From Streptomyces cyaneus (GTDB taxonomy: Bacteria; Actinomycetota; Actinomycetes; Streptomycetales; Streptomycetaceae): a stretch of 64,000 nucleotides of DNA. Of the stretch, positions 1-8,844 are shown piece after piece. The notes beneath the pieces were generated by a model. It searched no databases. It saw nothing but the letters and a program-made list of their open reading frames with translations, and was not told where the DNA came from. Location of the stretch: contig NZ_RQJW01000003.1 in assembly GCF_004028635.1 (NCBI RefSeq), positions 930,001-994,000 of the forward strand. The letters are read 5' to 3'. Position numbers and translations under genes: made by a program. Position 1 is the first letter of the stretch. The number at the start of each line of letters is the position of its first letter.

Positions 1-1247
1 AGGTCCAGGGCGTCCGGGCCCTTGGCCCAGCGGGATCCCGGGTGCGGGGCGAGGTAGCTGGAGACGAGCTCGTAGCCCGCGAACCAGTGGACGAGCTTCG
101 GGCGGTCGATGCCGTCGCGGTAGAGCTGCTCGATGTCGGCGCACAGCTGGTTGGTGACCTGCGGGGCGCGCTGCCAGTCGATGAACAGCTTGTTGTCGGT
201 CCAGCGGACGACGTCGTGCTTGTGCAGGTAGGCGAAGAGGAGCTGACCGCCGAGGCCGTCGTAGTTGCGGACGCGCTCACCGGTGACCGGGAAGCGGAAC
301 ATGCGGTCGAAGAGCACCGCGAACTGCACGTCACGAGCCTGCGAGACGCCTTCCGCCTCCAGCTTCACGGCCTCCTTGAAGGCGGTGAGGTCGCAGCGCA
401 GCTCTTCGAGGCCGTACATCCAGAACGGCTGGCGCTGCTTGATCATGAACGGGTCGAACGGCAGGTCGCCGTGGCTGTGGGTGCGGTCGTGGACCATGTC
501 CCACAGCACGAACGCCTCTTCGCAGCGCTTCTGGTCGTGGACCATCGCGGCAATGTCCTCGGGCAGCTCCAGGCCCAGGATGTCGACGGCGGCGTCGGTG
601 ACGCGGCGGAAGCGGGCGGCCTCGCGGTCGCAGAAGATGCCGCCCCAGCTGAACCGCTCGGGCGCCTCGCGCACGGCGATCGTCTCGGGGAAGAGGACCG
701 CGGAGTTGGTGTCGTAGCCCGCCGTGAAGTCCTCGAACTTGATGCCGCAGAACAGCGGGTTGTCGTAGCGGGTGCGCTCCAGCTCGGCCAGCCAGTCCGG
801 CCACACCATGCGCAGCACGACCGCCTCGAGGTTGCGGTCGGGGTTGCCGTTCTGCGTGTACATCGGGAAGACGACCAGGTGCTGCAGGCCGTCCGCACGG
901 TTCGCGGCGGGCTGGAAGGCCAGCAGCGAGTCGAGGAAGTCCGGCACCTCGAAGCCACCGTCGGCCCAGCGGCTCAGGTCCTTCACCAGGGCCTGGTGGT
1001 ACGCGGCGTCGTGCGGCAGCAGCGCGGAGAGCTCATCTACGGCCTCCACGACACGCCGTACGGCAGCCTCGGCGTCCGCGCGCTCGGGCGCGCCCTCGGC
1101 CTCGAAGTCGATCGATCCGTCCTTGGACTGCCAGGGCCGGATCAGCTCCACGGCATCCTTGAGCACCGGCCACGCCGGGTGCTCCACCACCCTGGTCGCC
1201 GGAGGAACCCGCTCCCCCGAAGCCGCCTGCACAAGAATTTCCGTCAT
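1..1247 (-). CDS. DUF6421 family protein, 3' end cut by window edge
   Basis: The first 415 codons are present and the C-terminus lies off the left edge. The protein starts MTEILVQAASGERVPP and has stretches such as WPVLKDAVELIRPWQSKDG and HDRTHSHGDLPFDPFMIK that I recall from the actinobacterial DUF6421 family, whose function is unknown. There is no signal peptide or membrane segment, so it is probably cytosolic. The ATG is preceded by GTGGAGG about 6 nt upstream. A hairpin-forming inverted repeat lies directly 5' of this ribosome binding site. No enzymatic motif could be named. Confidence 0.8.
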   Translation of the reverse strand, partial: MTEILVQAASGERVPPATRVVEHPAWPVLKDAVELIRPWQSKDGSIDFEAEGAPERADAEAAVRRVVEAVDELSALLPHDAAYHQALVKDLSRWADGGFEVPDFLDSLLAFQPAANRADGLQHLVVFPMYTQNGNPDRNLEAVVLRMVWPDWLAELERTRYDNPLFCGIKFEDFTAGYDTNSAVLFPETIAVREAPERFSWGGIFCDREAARFRRVTDAAVDILGLELPEDIAAMVHDQKRCEEAFVLWDMVHDRTHSHGDLPFDPFMIKQRQPFWMYGLEELRCDLTAFKEAVKLEAEGVSQARDVQFAVLFDRMFRFPVTGERVRNYDGLGGQLLFAYLHKHDVVRWTDNKLFIDWQRAPQVTNQLCADIEQLYRDGIDRPKLVHWFAGYELVSSYLAPHPGSRWAKGPDALD

Positions 1248-1648
1248 GTCCCATCCTCCACGGGAGAACCTCGCGTAAGCAGACCGTATACATACGAGGT
1301 TCCTCCCAGCAAGAGGAGCCTCAGGAAATTATCCTGCGCATCCCCATGGTCACCGCACTTTTTCCTGTTGGTCATCGTGACGGCGCATACTCCGGCCCCG
1401 CGTGGGCATACGGGAGGCCGGGCAGCACGGGAGCCCGCCGCGACCGGTCAATCCCTGCGGGACTCGCCCACGCCAGGGTGACCACGCGGGAGGCTGCGGG
1501 CCAGGCACGCCATGTCCACCGCCGCAAACCCTGTGTACACGTGGGGTTCATCACGCGCCCTGGCCACTAGGCTGCGGCACTGCCGCGCGAACAGTCCGCT
1601 CCGGTTTGCGCGCACGCCGAGCCGCCGTCGACGGAAGCGAGTTGAACC
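1248..1648. other. Intergenic region between divergent DUF6421 and GDPD genes
   Basis: About 400 bases without a supportable gene. It holds the inverted repeat at 1262-1307 next to the DUF6421 start. A TAGGCT hexamer near 1569-1574 could be a -10 element for the downstream glycerophosphodiesterase. Small open frames here overlap on both strands and have no recognisable protein. Confidence 0.6.
1262..1307 (-). promoter_or_regulatory. Inverted repeat in the DUF6421 leader
   Basis: GAACCTCG (1266-1273) and CGAGGTTC (1295-1302) are perfect complements 21 nt apart. GGGAG/CTCCC extends the stem past a one-base bulge. It sits just upstream of the GTGGAGG ribosome binding site, so it is either a repressor operator or a leader hairpin. 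The sequence does not decide between these. Confidence 0.5.
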
Positions 1649-2332
1649 TTGAACTTCCTTACCATCGGTCACCGCGGAGTGATGGGTGTCGAACCCGAGA
1701 ACACCCTCCGTTCCTTCGTCGCCGCCCAACTGGCCGGCCTCGACGTCATCGAACTCGATCTCCACCTGAGCAAGGACGGCGCCCTCGTCGTCATGCACGA
1801 CACCGACGTGGACCGCACGACCGACGGAACCGGCCTGATCGCCGACAAGACCCTCGCCGAGCTGCGCGCCCTGGACGCGGGCCGTGGCGAGCGCGTCCCG
1901 GTCTTCGAAGAGGTCCTGGACGCCGTGCGGTCGCCGCTCCAGGCCGAGATCAAGGACGTCGCGGCGGCACGGGCGCTCGCCGAGGTGATGACCGCACGTG
2001 ACCTCGTCTCCCGGGTCGAGGTGTCCTCGTTCCACGACGACGCGGTCGCCGAGATCGCCCGTCTGGTGCCGGGGGTACGGACCGCGCTGATCGCCAGCCG
2101 CTACGGCACCGACATCGTGGACCGCGCCGTCGCGGTCGGTGCCGCGACCGTCTGCCTGAACATCCGCCGGCTCACCCTGGAGGTCGTGGAGCACGCCCGC
2201 AAGGCGGACCTGAGGATCATCGGCTGGGTGGTCAACACCCAGGACCACCTGCGTCTCGTACGGGCCCTGCAACTGGACGGCGCGACCACCGACTACCCGG
2301 AGATCAAGCGCACCGCCCGCTTCACGGCGTGA
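1649..2332 (+). CDS. Glycerophosphodiester phosphodiesterase
   Basis: Hydrolyses glycerophosphodiesters to glycerol-3-phosphate and an alcohol. The 227-residue protein is a single GDPD TIM barrel. It has the family start GHRGVMGVEPENT (catalytic His and PENT), then IELDLHLSKDG with the metal-binding E-x-D, and VVMHDTDVDRTTDG with the second catalytic His. It ends with the usual WVVNTQDHL segment. No signal peptide is seen, so this is the cytosolic class that salvages lipid head groups. The start is a TTG with the purine-rich GGAAGCGAG just upstream. It converges on the next gene with a 15-base gap. Confidence 0.92.
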   Translation: MNFLTIGHRGVMGVEPENTLRSFVAAQLAGLDVIELDLHLSKDGALVVMHDTDVDRTTDGTGLIADKTLAELRALDAGRGERVPVFEEVLDAVRSPLQAEIKDVAAARALAEVMTARDLVSRVEVSSFHDDAVAEIARLVPGVRTALIASRYGTDIVDRAVAVGAATVCLNIRRLTLEVVEHARKADLRIIGWVVNTQDHLRLVRALQLDGATTDYPEIKRTARFTA

Positions 2333-2347
2333 GGAGCCGCATGAACG

Positions 2348-2899
2348 TCACGCCAGCTCCTTGACCAGCAGTTCGAACTGCAGGTCGTCGCGCTGCGGAA
2401 TGCCGAAGCGCTCGTCGCCGTACGGGAACGGGGTCATCCGTCCCGTACGGCGGTAGCCGCGCCGCTCGTACCAGGCGATCAGGTCGTTCCGTACGGAGAT
2501 CACGGTCATGTGCATCTCGGTCGCGCCCCAGGTCTCGCGGGCCCGCCGCTCCGCCTCCGTGATGATCACCTTGCCGAGGCCGGCGCCCTGGAGTGCGGGG
2601 CTGACCGCGAACATCCCGAAGTAGGCGTGGTCGCCTCGGTGTTCGAGCTGGCAGCAGGCGACGACCTGTCCCTCCTGCTCGACCGTCAGCAGTCGGCTGT
2701 CGGGCGACTTGATGACCTCCAGCACGCCCTCCGGGTCGGTCCGCTGCCCTTGAAGGATGTCCGCCTCCGTCGTCCAGCCGGCCCGGCTGTCGTCCCCGCG
2801 GTAGGCGGACTCGATCAGCGCGACCAGCGTGTCCACGTCGGCGTCGGTGGCGTCGCGAAAGGTGAGTCCGTTGGCGGCGGGCGTCGCGGCGGTTTCCAT
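2348..2899 (-). CDS. GNAT family N-acetyltransferase
   Basis: A single GNAT domain of about 183 residues that should transfer acetyl from acetyl-CoA to an unidentified amine. The acetyl-CoA binding stretch FAVSPALQGAGLGKVIITEAE (Q-x-x-G-x-G/A type) is clear, followed by the C-terminal WYERRGYRRTGRMTPFPYGDERFG typical of the family. The ATG at 2899 is chosen because GTGGAG lies nine bases upstream. A second ATG nine bases earlier abuts that ribosome binding site and is unlikely to be used. It is divergent from a VOC gene 70 bp away. Confidence 0.88.
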   Translation of the reverse strand: METAATPAANGLTFRDATDADVDTLVALIESAYRGDDSRAGWTTEADILQGQRTDPEGVLEVIKSPDSRLLTVEQEGQVVACCQLEHRGDHAYFGMFAVSPALQGAGLGKVIITEAERRARETWGATEMHMTVISVRNDLIAWYERRGYRRTGRMTPFPYGDERFGIPQRDDLQFELLVKELA

Positions 2900-2955
2900 G
2901 GTGCGCATCTCCACTCTCGGGCGCGGCTCGGGCACCGCTGAGCGTAACGCGCGAC

Positions 2956-2961
2956 TAGGCT
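2956..2961 (+). promoter_or_regulatory. -10 element TAGGCT of a leaderless VOC transcript
   Basis: TAGGCT is followed by eight bases and then the ATG at 2970. There is no Shine-Dalgarno sequence, so transcription probably starts at or next to the start codon. Confidence 0.5.
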
Positions 2962-2969
2962 CCGCCTGC

Positions 2970-3362
2970 ATGGTGCACGTACTGAGCGGACGGACCCTCC
3001 TCCAACCCACCGACCCCGAGCGTTCCCGTGCTTTCTACGGCGAGCAGTTGGGGCTCGCCGTCTACCGCGAGTTCGGTACGGGGCCGGAGCGCGGCACCGT
3101 CTACTTCCTCGGCGGTGGATTCCTGGAGGTCTCCGGCCGCTCCGAGACCCCGCCGTCCCCGGCCGTCCGGCTGTGGCTGCAGGTCGAGGACGTGGCGGCG
3201 GCGCACGACGAGCTGCGGGGCAAGGACGTCGAGATCGTGCGGCCGCCGGTGAAGGAGCCGTGGGGGCTGGTGGAGATGTGGATCGCGGATCCGGACGGAA
3301 CGCGGATCGTGCTGGTGGAGGTGCCGGCAGATCATCCGCTGCGGTACCGGCCGGGGATCTGA
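2970..3362 (+). CDS. VOC (glyoxalase/bleomycin resistance) family protein
   Basis: A 130-residue single-module vicinal oxygen chelate protein. The beta-alpha-beta-beta-beta halves are visible: LQPTDPERSRAFYGEQLGLAV at the N-terminus and WGLVEMWIADPDGTRIVLVEVP at the C-terminus. One module normally dimerises to make the metal site. The substrate cannot be read from the sequence. The ATG at 2970 is preferred over upstream in-frame starts because a -10 hexamer sits eight bases before it. The stop is one base from the end of the convergent acetyltransferase gene. Confidence 0.85.
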   Translation: MVHVLSGRTLLQPTDPERSRAFYGEQLGLAVYREFGTGPERGTVYFLGGGFLEVSGRSETPPSPAVRLWLQVEDVAAAHDELRGKDVEIVRPPVKEPWGLVEMWIADPDGTRIVLVEVPADHPLRYRPGI

Positions 3363-3363
3363 C

Positions 3364-4278
3364 TCACTGCGGGCGGTGTTCCCAGCGACGGTCAGTGCGG
3401 GTCAGTTCCCGGAAGCCGGCCGAGGTCAGGTGGTCGATCATGGTGCGGTCGGTTGCCGTCTCGTAGGCGAGCAGGCGGTCGACGCCGCACAGGCCCAGCC
3501 AGTCGGCGGCCTGCCCCAGCAGCCAGTGCTCCAGGGCCTCGCCGTACACCGACGGGTCTGTGTGCAGGTTGCCGATGTCGGCGAGGCCGGTGCCCCGGGC
3601 GTGGCGTTCGGGGCGGGACAGGGCCGTGTCGACCTCGACGAAGCCGAGGGCGCGACCGTCGGCGTACGCCGTGAGGCGCGTCCCGCACTCCCCCAGCGTG
3701 CGGTCGACGGTGACACCCGGCCGCGGCTCGCGGGACGGCAGGTCGGCCACCCGCGCGATCAGGATGACCTCGGTGTCGCCGACGTGCCGGAATCCGGCCC
3801 GCTCGTAGACGGCGCGGATGTGCGGCCAGTTGCGGGGCAGGCCATGGACGGCCGGGGCGGGGAGCTCGCCGCTCGCGTACCGGGCGCGTACGTTCCAGCG
3901 GGCCAGCTGGGCCAGGCAGGCGCTCATCAGCAGGTCGGCGGCCTCGTCGGAGTCCGGCCAGAAGGAGGCCGGCGGATGGCAGACGAACCAGTCGATCTCG
4001 CCGATGTCCCGGTAGCCCGGGCCGACCTCGTCGTCCGCGCGGTAGCGCAGCAGGTGGGCGGCGGCCACGACGTGGTCGTGCTGCTCGGCGACGAGGGTGA
4101 CGCGCTCGCTCACCCAGGGGTCCGTGATGAACTCACCCGGCTGCCGCTCCAGCTCGCTGAGGACCGTGTTCACGGAGACGGTGACGCCGGGGACGACGGC
4201 GGCGACGTGCATGTTGATCAGCTCGGTGAGCTGGTCGCGGTCGGCGCGACGCAAGGGGCGCACCTGGAGTGCGGGCAT
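3364..4278 (-). CDS. Two-domain GNAT family N-acetyltransferase
   Basis: A 304-residue protein with two GNAT-like halves. The N-terminal half runs from VRPLRRADRDQLTELINMHV to VYERAGFRHVGDTEV. The C-terminal half ends in HWLLGQAADWLGLCGVDRLL and MIDHLTSAGFREL, both common acetyltransferase endings. No substrate can be inferred. The ATG at 4278 follows GGAGGTCCCGC at good spacing; the reading frame extends further upstream but through low-quality sequence. It converges on the VOC gene at 2970-3362. Confidence 0.78.
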   Translation of the reverse strand: MPALQVRPLRRADRDQLTELINMHVAAVVPGVTVSVNTVLSELERQPGEFITDPWVSERVTLVAEQHDHVVAAAHLLRYRADDEVGPGYRDIGEIDWFVCHPPASFWPDSDEAADLLMSACLAQLARWNVRARYASGELPAPAVHGLPRNWPHIRAVYERAGFRHVGDTEVILIARVADLPSREPRPGVTVDRTLGECGTRLTAYADGRALGFVEVDTALSRPERHARGTGLADIGNLHTDPSVYGEALEHWLLGQAADWLGLCGVDRLLAYETATDRTMIDHLTSAGFRELTRTDRRWEHRPQ

Positions 4279-4444
4279 GCGGGACCTCCGGTCGGAGAAC
4301 GGTGTCGGAAGGCCGCCATGCGGTGCGGTACGGGGTCGAGCGTACGGCGGTGGCGGCGCCCGGCTCCAGTGGGTTTCCCCGGATGGCCGGGGCCTTGGGC
4401 GGGGCTTAGCGTGCTGGAGGGGATTTCCCTGCGGGAGGAACGCC

Positions 4445-5209
4445 ATGAAGCTCGACAAGCCGGTGACCGGCGGGCCCTGCTGGACCGAGCTCGGGACCGA
4501 CGATCTGGCCGCGGCCAAGCGGTTCTACGAGGGGTTGTTCGGCTGGCGCGCCGAGACCGACCCCCGCCAGGAGGCGGGCGGCTACACGATCGCGCACCTC
4601 GGGGACGCGGCGGTGGCCGCGCTGACGCCGCTGTACCAGGAGGGGCAGCCGGTGGCGTGGAACGTGTCGTTCGCGGTGCCGGACGCGGACGCCGCCGCCG
4701 CGCGGGTGACCGAGGCCGGCGGCTCGGTGCTGGTCGGTCCGATGGACGTGTTCGACGTGGGCCGCTTCGCGGTGGCCGTGGACCCGACGGGCGCGGCCTT
4801 CCAGCTCTGGCAGGCGCGAGCCTTCCCGGGGGCGGGGCTGCTCAGTGCGCCCGGCTCGCTCGGCTGGGTGGAGTTGCTGACCAGGGCGCCCGAGCGGGCC
4901 GTGGAGTTCTACACGACGGTGTTCGGCTGGAGCGTCAACGCCTCGGAGCACTACACGCAGTGGGGCATCGAGGGCGCCGACTTCGGCGGCATGGTGACGA
5001 TGGACGACAAGTTCCCGCACGAGGTGCCTGCGCACTGGCTGCCGTACTTCGCGGTGCTGGACGTGGACATGACGGCAGCGGACGCCACGGAGGCAGGCGG
5101 CACCATCCTCATGGAGCCCACCTCAGTCCCCGACGGACCGCGCATCGCCGTGCTGCGGGACCCGCAGGGGGCGGTGTTCGGGGTGTACCGGGCGGCCGAC
5201 GAGAAGTGA
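4445..5209 (+). CDS. Two-module VOC family protein (Cfp30B-like)
   Basis: A 254-residue protein with two VOC modules in tandem: PVTGGPCWTELGTDDLAAAKRFYEGLFGW at the N-terminus, and GSLGWVELLTRAPERAVEFYTTVFGW from about residue 137. This resembles the actinobacterial 27-kDa antigen Cfp30B/hydroxylase-type group. Two modules in one chain can form a complete fold without dimerising. The ATG is preceded by GGGAGGAACGCC. It lies alone between divergent and convergent neighbours; the substrate is unknown. Confidence 0.85.
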   Translation: MKLDKPVTGGPCWTELGTDDLAAAKRFYEGLFGWRAETDPRQEAGGYTIAHLGDAAVAALTPLYQEGQPVAWNVSFAVPDADAAAARVTEAGGSVLVGPMDVFDVGRFAVAVDPTGAAFQLWQARAFPGAGLLSAPGSLGWVELLTRAPERAVEFYTTVFGWSVNASEHYTQWGIEGADFGGMVTMDDKFPHEVPAHWLPYFAVLDVDMTAADATEAGGTILMEPTSVPDGPRIAVLRDPQGAVFGVYRAADEK

Positions 5210-5224
5210 CGCGGTCCGGTCGGG

Positions 5225-5761
5225 TCAGCCGCGCGGCGCCCCCAGCCGCCCTTCCAGCTGGGCGAGCAACTCGCCGAGCAGGGAGGCCAGTTCGCCCTGC
5301 CTCTGCGGGTCGAGCCCGGACAGTACGCCCGTCTCGTACGCGAGTTGCTCGGGCAGGATGCCGTCGACGAGGTCCCGGCCGGCGTCCGTGAGGCGGACGT
5401 GGGCGACGCGGCGGTCGCGGGTGTCGCCGCGGCGCTCCACCAGGCCGCGTTCGGTCAGCTGCTTGAGGCGTTTGGTGACGGCGGCGCCCGAGGAGAAGGT
5501 CTCGCGGGCGAGTTCACTGGGGGTCAGCTCATGGCCGGTGCGGCGTAGCGCGCCGAGCAGGTCGAACTCGGGGCGGCTGAGGCCGGCCCGGCGCAGAGGG
5601 GCGTCCTCGGCCTGCTGGAGGAGGGCGGCGCAGCGGTTGATGCGGCCGATGATCTCCATGGGGGCGGTGTCGAGGTCGGGGTGGACGGTCTGCCACTGCC
5701 GGACCACGGCGGCCACCGTGTCCTGTCTCGTCCCGGTCGGCCCGCCGTTGGTCGCCGTCAT
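5225..5761 (-). CDS. MarR family transcriptional regulator
   Basis: A 178-residue winged-helix regulator. Residues about 60-135 carry the MarR core: LSRPEFDLLGALRR, the recognition region GAAVTKRLKQLTERGLVERR and the wing signature DTRDRRVAHVRLTDAG. The gene starts inside the last codons of the upstream FUSC gene (ATGA overlap, 4 nt), so the two are co-transcribed and coupled. The likely job is repression of the FUSC-marR operon through the palindrome at 7243-7260, relieved by an aromatic or toxic ligand. That is inference from MarR biology and position. Confidence 0.9.
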   Translation of the reverse strand: MTATNGGPTGTRQDTVAAVVRQWQTVHPDLDTAPMEIIGRINRCAALLQQAEDAPLRRAGLSRPEFDLLGALRRTGHELTPSELARETFSSGAAVTKRLKQLTERGLVERRGDTRDRRVAHVRLTDAGRDLVDGILPEQLAYETGVLSGLDPQRQGELASLLGELLAQLEGRLGAPRG

Positions 5762-7224
5762 GGCCGTACGCCCTCCGTCGTGTCGCTGTCTGTGCGCTGG
5801 TCCGGGTGCGGACGACCCTGGCTCCGCCCCGTAGCCGCGAGCGTACGGGGTGCGGTTCGCTCGGTCCGCACGACCCGCTGCCACGCCCGATCCGGTACGG
5901 CCACGGCGGCGATCAGACCGACCAGCGCGCCGACCAGGGTGTCCACGACCCGCTCGGTGATCAGCCGCCCGGGTTCCTGGAAGCCGGTGAACTCGGTGAT
6001 GAGCAGCGCCATCGGGGTCACGCAGACGCTGCCGAGCCAGTAGTTGCGTCCGATCAGTGCCTCGGCGCCGAAGTTGAGCGCCAGGCAGCACAGGACGAGG
6101 GCGACCTCGCCGGTGTGGGCGAGGGGGACCAGCGCGGCGAACAGGAGCACGCCGAGCAGGTTGCCGACGACCCGCTGGACGCCACGGCCCCAGGTCAGGG
6201 TGAGGTTGGCCTGGTAGAGGGATGCCGCGGTGACCAGGGCCCAGTAAGGGCGGCCGATCCCCAGGGCGAGGGAGACGTAACCGGCGAGGGCACAGCCGAG
6301 GGCGGTGCGTACGGCGAGGGGGGCCAGGGGGCCGAGGCGGCGCCACAACGGGCGGGACCGGGGGGCAAGTTCGGCGCCGAGGACCGCGAGGTCGTCGACC
6401 TCCGGCACCGGTCGGTTGCCGCGCACCTGCCGTGCCCAGGTGCGCAGCAGCCCGGGGTCGGCGTCGGCCGGGGCGGCGAGGGCGACCTCGGCGCGGACGA
6501 CGAGGCGTTCGAGGGCGAGGCGGGCTTCGGAGGGGCGGCCCGCGGAGTACAGCGACTGCCGGGCGGCCTGCACTGCGGCGGCAGCGGTGGCGTGGGTGCG
6601 GGCGCGGTCCTCGCCTGCGCTGCCCGGGCCGCTCGTCCCGGCGTGCGTGGCGACCGCGTCCAGGGCGGCCGCGGTGGCACGGCGCTCCGGGCCGTGCGGT
6701 CGCAGCAGGCCGGGTGCCATGCCGACGAGCCAGGCCCAGGCGCCGGCAGCGACGGCCGGCGCGAGGTGGCCGGGGACCTGGTCGAGGGACTGCGGGGCGA
6801 ACAGGGCTGCGGAGCTGATGAAGGTGAGGACCACATTGCCGGGCGGGCCGATGCGGGTCGCGTCGCACAGGACCTTCTGTACGGCGGCCAGCACCGAGCC
6901 GACGGCGACCAGTACGACGGCATCGGCGGTGAGGGAGGCCGCGACGAGTGCGGTGGCGAGACCGCCGAGCATGCCGAGCACCACGCACGCAAGGGCGCGG
7001 GCCCGGGCGGCGTAGGGGCGGTTGTGGGCGTAGAGCGCGCACAGGGACCCGGCCATCGTGTAGAGCGCCAGGTCCAGCCGGCCGAGCATCAGCAGGGCGA
7101 GGTTGGGCGGAGCGACGGCGACGACCACGCTCAGAGCGGGCTTGAACCAGATCTCCGGGGGTCGGCCGAGGCGCAGCACTCCGGCGAGCGGAAGGCGAGT
7201 GCTCGTACCCATCACCAGTTTCAT
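5758..7224 (-). CDS. FUSC family membrane protein (probable aromatic acid exporter)
   Basis: A protein of about 488 residues with two clusters of hydrophobic helices separated by a soluble segment. This is the fusaric acid resistance (FUSC/AaeB-type) arrangement. The second cluster contains YWALVTAASLYQANLTLTWG, the conserved RVVGNLLGVLLFAALVP region and the following LIGRNYWLGSVCVTPMALL. The family is proposed to extrude aromatic acids. The start at 7224 (MKLVMG) has AAGGTG six bases upstream. The gene is first in an operon with marR. A near-perfect palindrome lies 19 bp upstream of the start codon. Confidence 0.85.
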   Translation of the reverse strand: MKLVMGTSTRLPLAGVLRLGRPPEIWFKPALSVVVAVAPPNLALLMLGRLDLALYTMAGSLCALYAHNRPYAARARALACVVLGMLGGLATALVAASLTADAVVLVAVGSVLAAVQKVLCDATRIGPPGNVVLTFISSAALFAPQSLDQVPGHLAPAVAAGAWAWLVGMAPGLLRPHGPERRATAAALDAVATHAGTSGPGSAGEDRARTHATAAAAVQAARQSLYSAGRPSEARLALERLVVRAEVALAAPADADPGLLRTWARQVRGNRPVPEVDDLAVLGAELAPRSRPLWRRLGPLAPLAVRTALGCALAGYVSLALGIGRPYWALVTAASLYQANLTLTWGRGVQRVVGNLLGVLLFAALVPLAHTGEVALVLCCLALNFGAEALIGRNYWLGSVCVTPMALLITEFTGFQEPGRLITERVVDTLVGALVGLIAAVAVPDRAWQRVVRTERTAPRTLAATGRSQGRPHPDQRTDSDTTEGVRP

Positions 7225-7242
7225 ACCCATCACCTTAGCAAG

Positions 7243-7260
7243 TGTTTTACTCGTAAAGCA
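7243..7260. promoter_or_regulatory. Palindromic operator upstream of the FUSC-marR operon
   Basis: TGTTTTAC-TC-GTAAAGCA is an inverted repeat with 8-nt arms and one mismatch. It is AT-rich in a GC-rich setting. It lies just before the FUSC ribosome binding site, and its 18-bp form fits MarR operators. That MarR binds here is inferred. Confidence 0.6.
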
Positions 7261-7380
7261 TATACGGTGACCTGCCGCGCTCCGCCGAATGCTCCCCGTG
7301 TACGCCTTTGCGCTTGCGTGCGCGCCGCGTGGCCCGGGCATCGACGGACTGTCCGAGACCGTCGAGCGGGGAGGGTGCGC

Positions 7381-7920
7381 GTGCACGGACCGGTTTCGCA
7401 CGGCTGGCTGCTGGTCGCGCTGTGTGCGGCGACCGGGGTCTACTGTCTGCTGCGGATGCGCAGCCGCGTCGAGGAGCAGCGCCGGGCCGCGGGCGGCGAG
7501 GCACTGATGGGCTTCGGCATGGCCGCGATGGCGGTGCCCGCCGCCGTGTTCACGCCGCCGTCGTGGGCCTGGCCCGCCTACGCGGCCGTGTTCGGCGCGG
7601 CCGCCCTGCACGCCCTGTGGTCGACGCGGGCCGGCGCACACCACCTGCACCACCTGGTGGGAGCCTCGGCCATGGTCTACATGGCGGTCGCGATGGCCGC
7701 CTCACCCGGCCACGGGAGCGGGCACAGCGGTTCCGGGGTCCCGCTCGTGACGGGCGCCCTGCTCCTGTACTTCATGGGGTACGTGTTGCTGTCCGGCGTC
7801 CGGCTGATGCCCGTCGCCGCCGGGGGCGGGGGCGTGGGATGGGGTGACCGGCCGGAGCTGGCCCGGGCCTGCCGGCTGTCGATGGGGATCGCCATGGTGG
7901 CGATGCTGCTGACCCTCTGA
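7381..7920 (+). CDS. DUF5134 family integral membrane protein
   Basis: A 179-residue protein with about five hydrophobic helices (GWLLVALCAATGVYCLL, AAMAVPAAVF, AYAAVFGAAALHALW, MVYMAVAMAA, VTGALLLYFMGYVLLSG). It also has a histidine pair-rich loop (AHHLHHLVG, then HGSGHSG). This matches what I recall of DUF5134, an uncharacterised Streptomyces membrane family. The histidine clusters could bind a metal but that is not shown. The GTG start follows GGAGGGTGCGC. It is divergent from the FUSC operon with 156 bp between. Confidence 0.75.
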   Translation: MHGPVSHGWLLVALCAATGVYCLLRMRSRVEEQRRAAGGEALMGFGMAAMAVPAAVFTPPSWAWPAYAAVFGAAALHALWSTRAGAHHLHHLVGASAMVYMAVAMAASPGHGSGHSGSGVPLVTGALLLYFMGYVLLSGVRLMPVAAGGGGVGWGDRPELARACRLSMGIAMVAMLLTL

Positions 7921-8105
7921 AACAGGGCTCCACGGGGGCTGTTGCACAGCCGTGGTCCGTACGCGCCCGCGCCCGACGTCGGCAGCGACGCACCGAACTC
8001 CCCGCCCGCGCCGCGCCGCCTGAAGGGGCGGCATCTCCTGTGGCGGGCGTCGCAAACCCACCCCTGCATTGGCCTCTCGCCCCATCGGTCGGCGAGGATC
8101 GCAGT

Positions 8106-8777
8106 ATGCACACCCAGTCCGTCGAGTCCCCGCCCAGCCCGCCGGCCGAGCGCGGCACCGCCCGCTGGGCCGGTGTCCTGGCCCTGTGCTCCGCGCTGCT
8201 GCTCGCCCTGGTCGCGGTCCGCTGGTATCCGCTGATGACCCTCGACGGCGACATCGCCGAGACCACGCACAGATGGGCGGTCGACGAGGCCGGCGTGACA
8301 CACGCGTTCCGCATCCTGACGGACTGGGTCTGGGATCCATGGACCATGCGCATCCTGACCGCGGCGGTCGCCATCTGGCTGGTGTGGCGCAGAGCCGCGC
8401 GCTGGACGGCCCTATGGCTGGCGGCCACATGTGCGCTCGCCACACTGGTCCAGCAGACCCTGAAGACCGTGGTCGACCGCCCACGCCCCGTCTGGCCCGA
8501 CCCCGTCGACTCCGCCCACTACGCCGCCTTCCCCTCCGGCCACGCCATGACGGCCACGGTCGTGTGCGGCCTCATGCTGTGGCTCCTGCACCATTACGGC
8601 GCCGCACGCGTCCTGTGGCGTACGGCCGCCGTCGTGGCCGTGATCTCCGTGGCCGGCGTCGGTCTGACCCGGGTGTGGCTCGGGGTCCACTGGGCCACGG
8701 ACGTCGTCGGCGGTTGGTTGCTGGGCGCCCTCGTCGTGGCGTTGGCGGTACGGGTGCACGCCCGTTGGCGGAGTTGA
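8106..8777 (+). CDS. PAP2 family membrane phosphatase
   Basis: A 223-residue membrane protein with all three PAP2 signature motifs: KTVVDRPRP (K-x6-RP), PSGHA (PSGH) and TRVWLGVHWATDV (the SR-x5-H-like motif with the catalytic His). The catalytic face should be extracytoplasmic and act on lipid phosphates or pyrophosphates. The ATG is chosen where a GAGGAT hexamer lies six bases before it, suggesting a short or absent leader. The preceding 185 bases hold no gene. Confidence 0.9.
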   Translation: MHTQSVESPPSPPAERGTARWAGVLALCSALLLALVAVRWYPLMTLDGDIAETTHRWAVDEAGVTHAFRILTDWVWDPWTMRILTAAVAIWLVWRRAARWTALWLAATCALATLVQQTLKTVVDRPRPVWPDPVDSAHYAAFPSGHAMTATVVCGLMLWLLHHYGAARVLWRTAAVVAVISVAGVGLTRVWLGVHWATDVVGGWLLGALVVALAVRVHARWRS

Positions 8778-8844
8778 ACCGTCCGCGTGTGCCGTTGGGG
8801 CGATCTTCCCGCGCGGTGGCGCACGGCCCCGTAGGATCCGCGCC

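Noticed and set aside
5806..7920. 704-codon plus-strand frame across the FUSC gene
   Set aside because: Most of it is antisense to the FUSC gene; only the part from 7381, the DUF5134 gene, is real.
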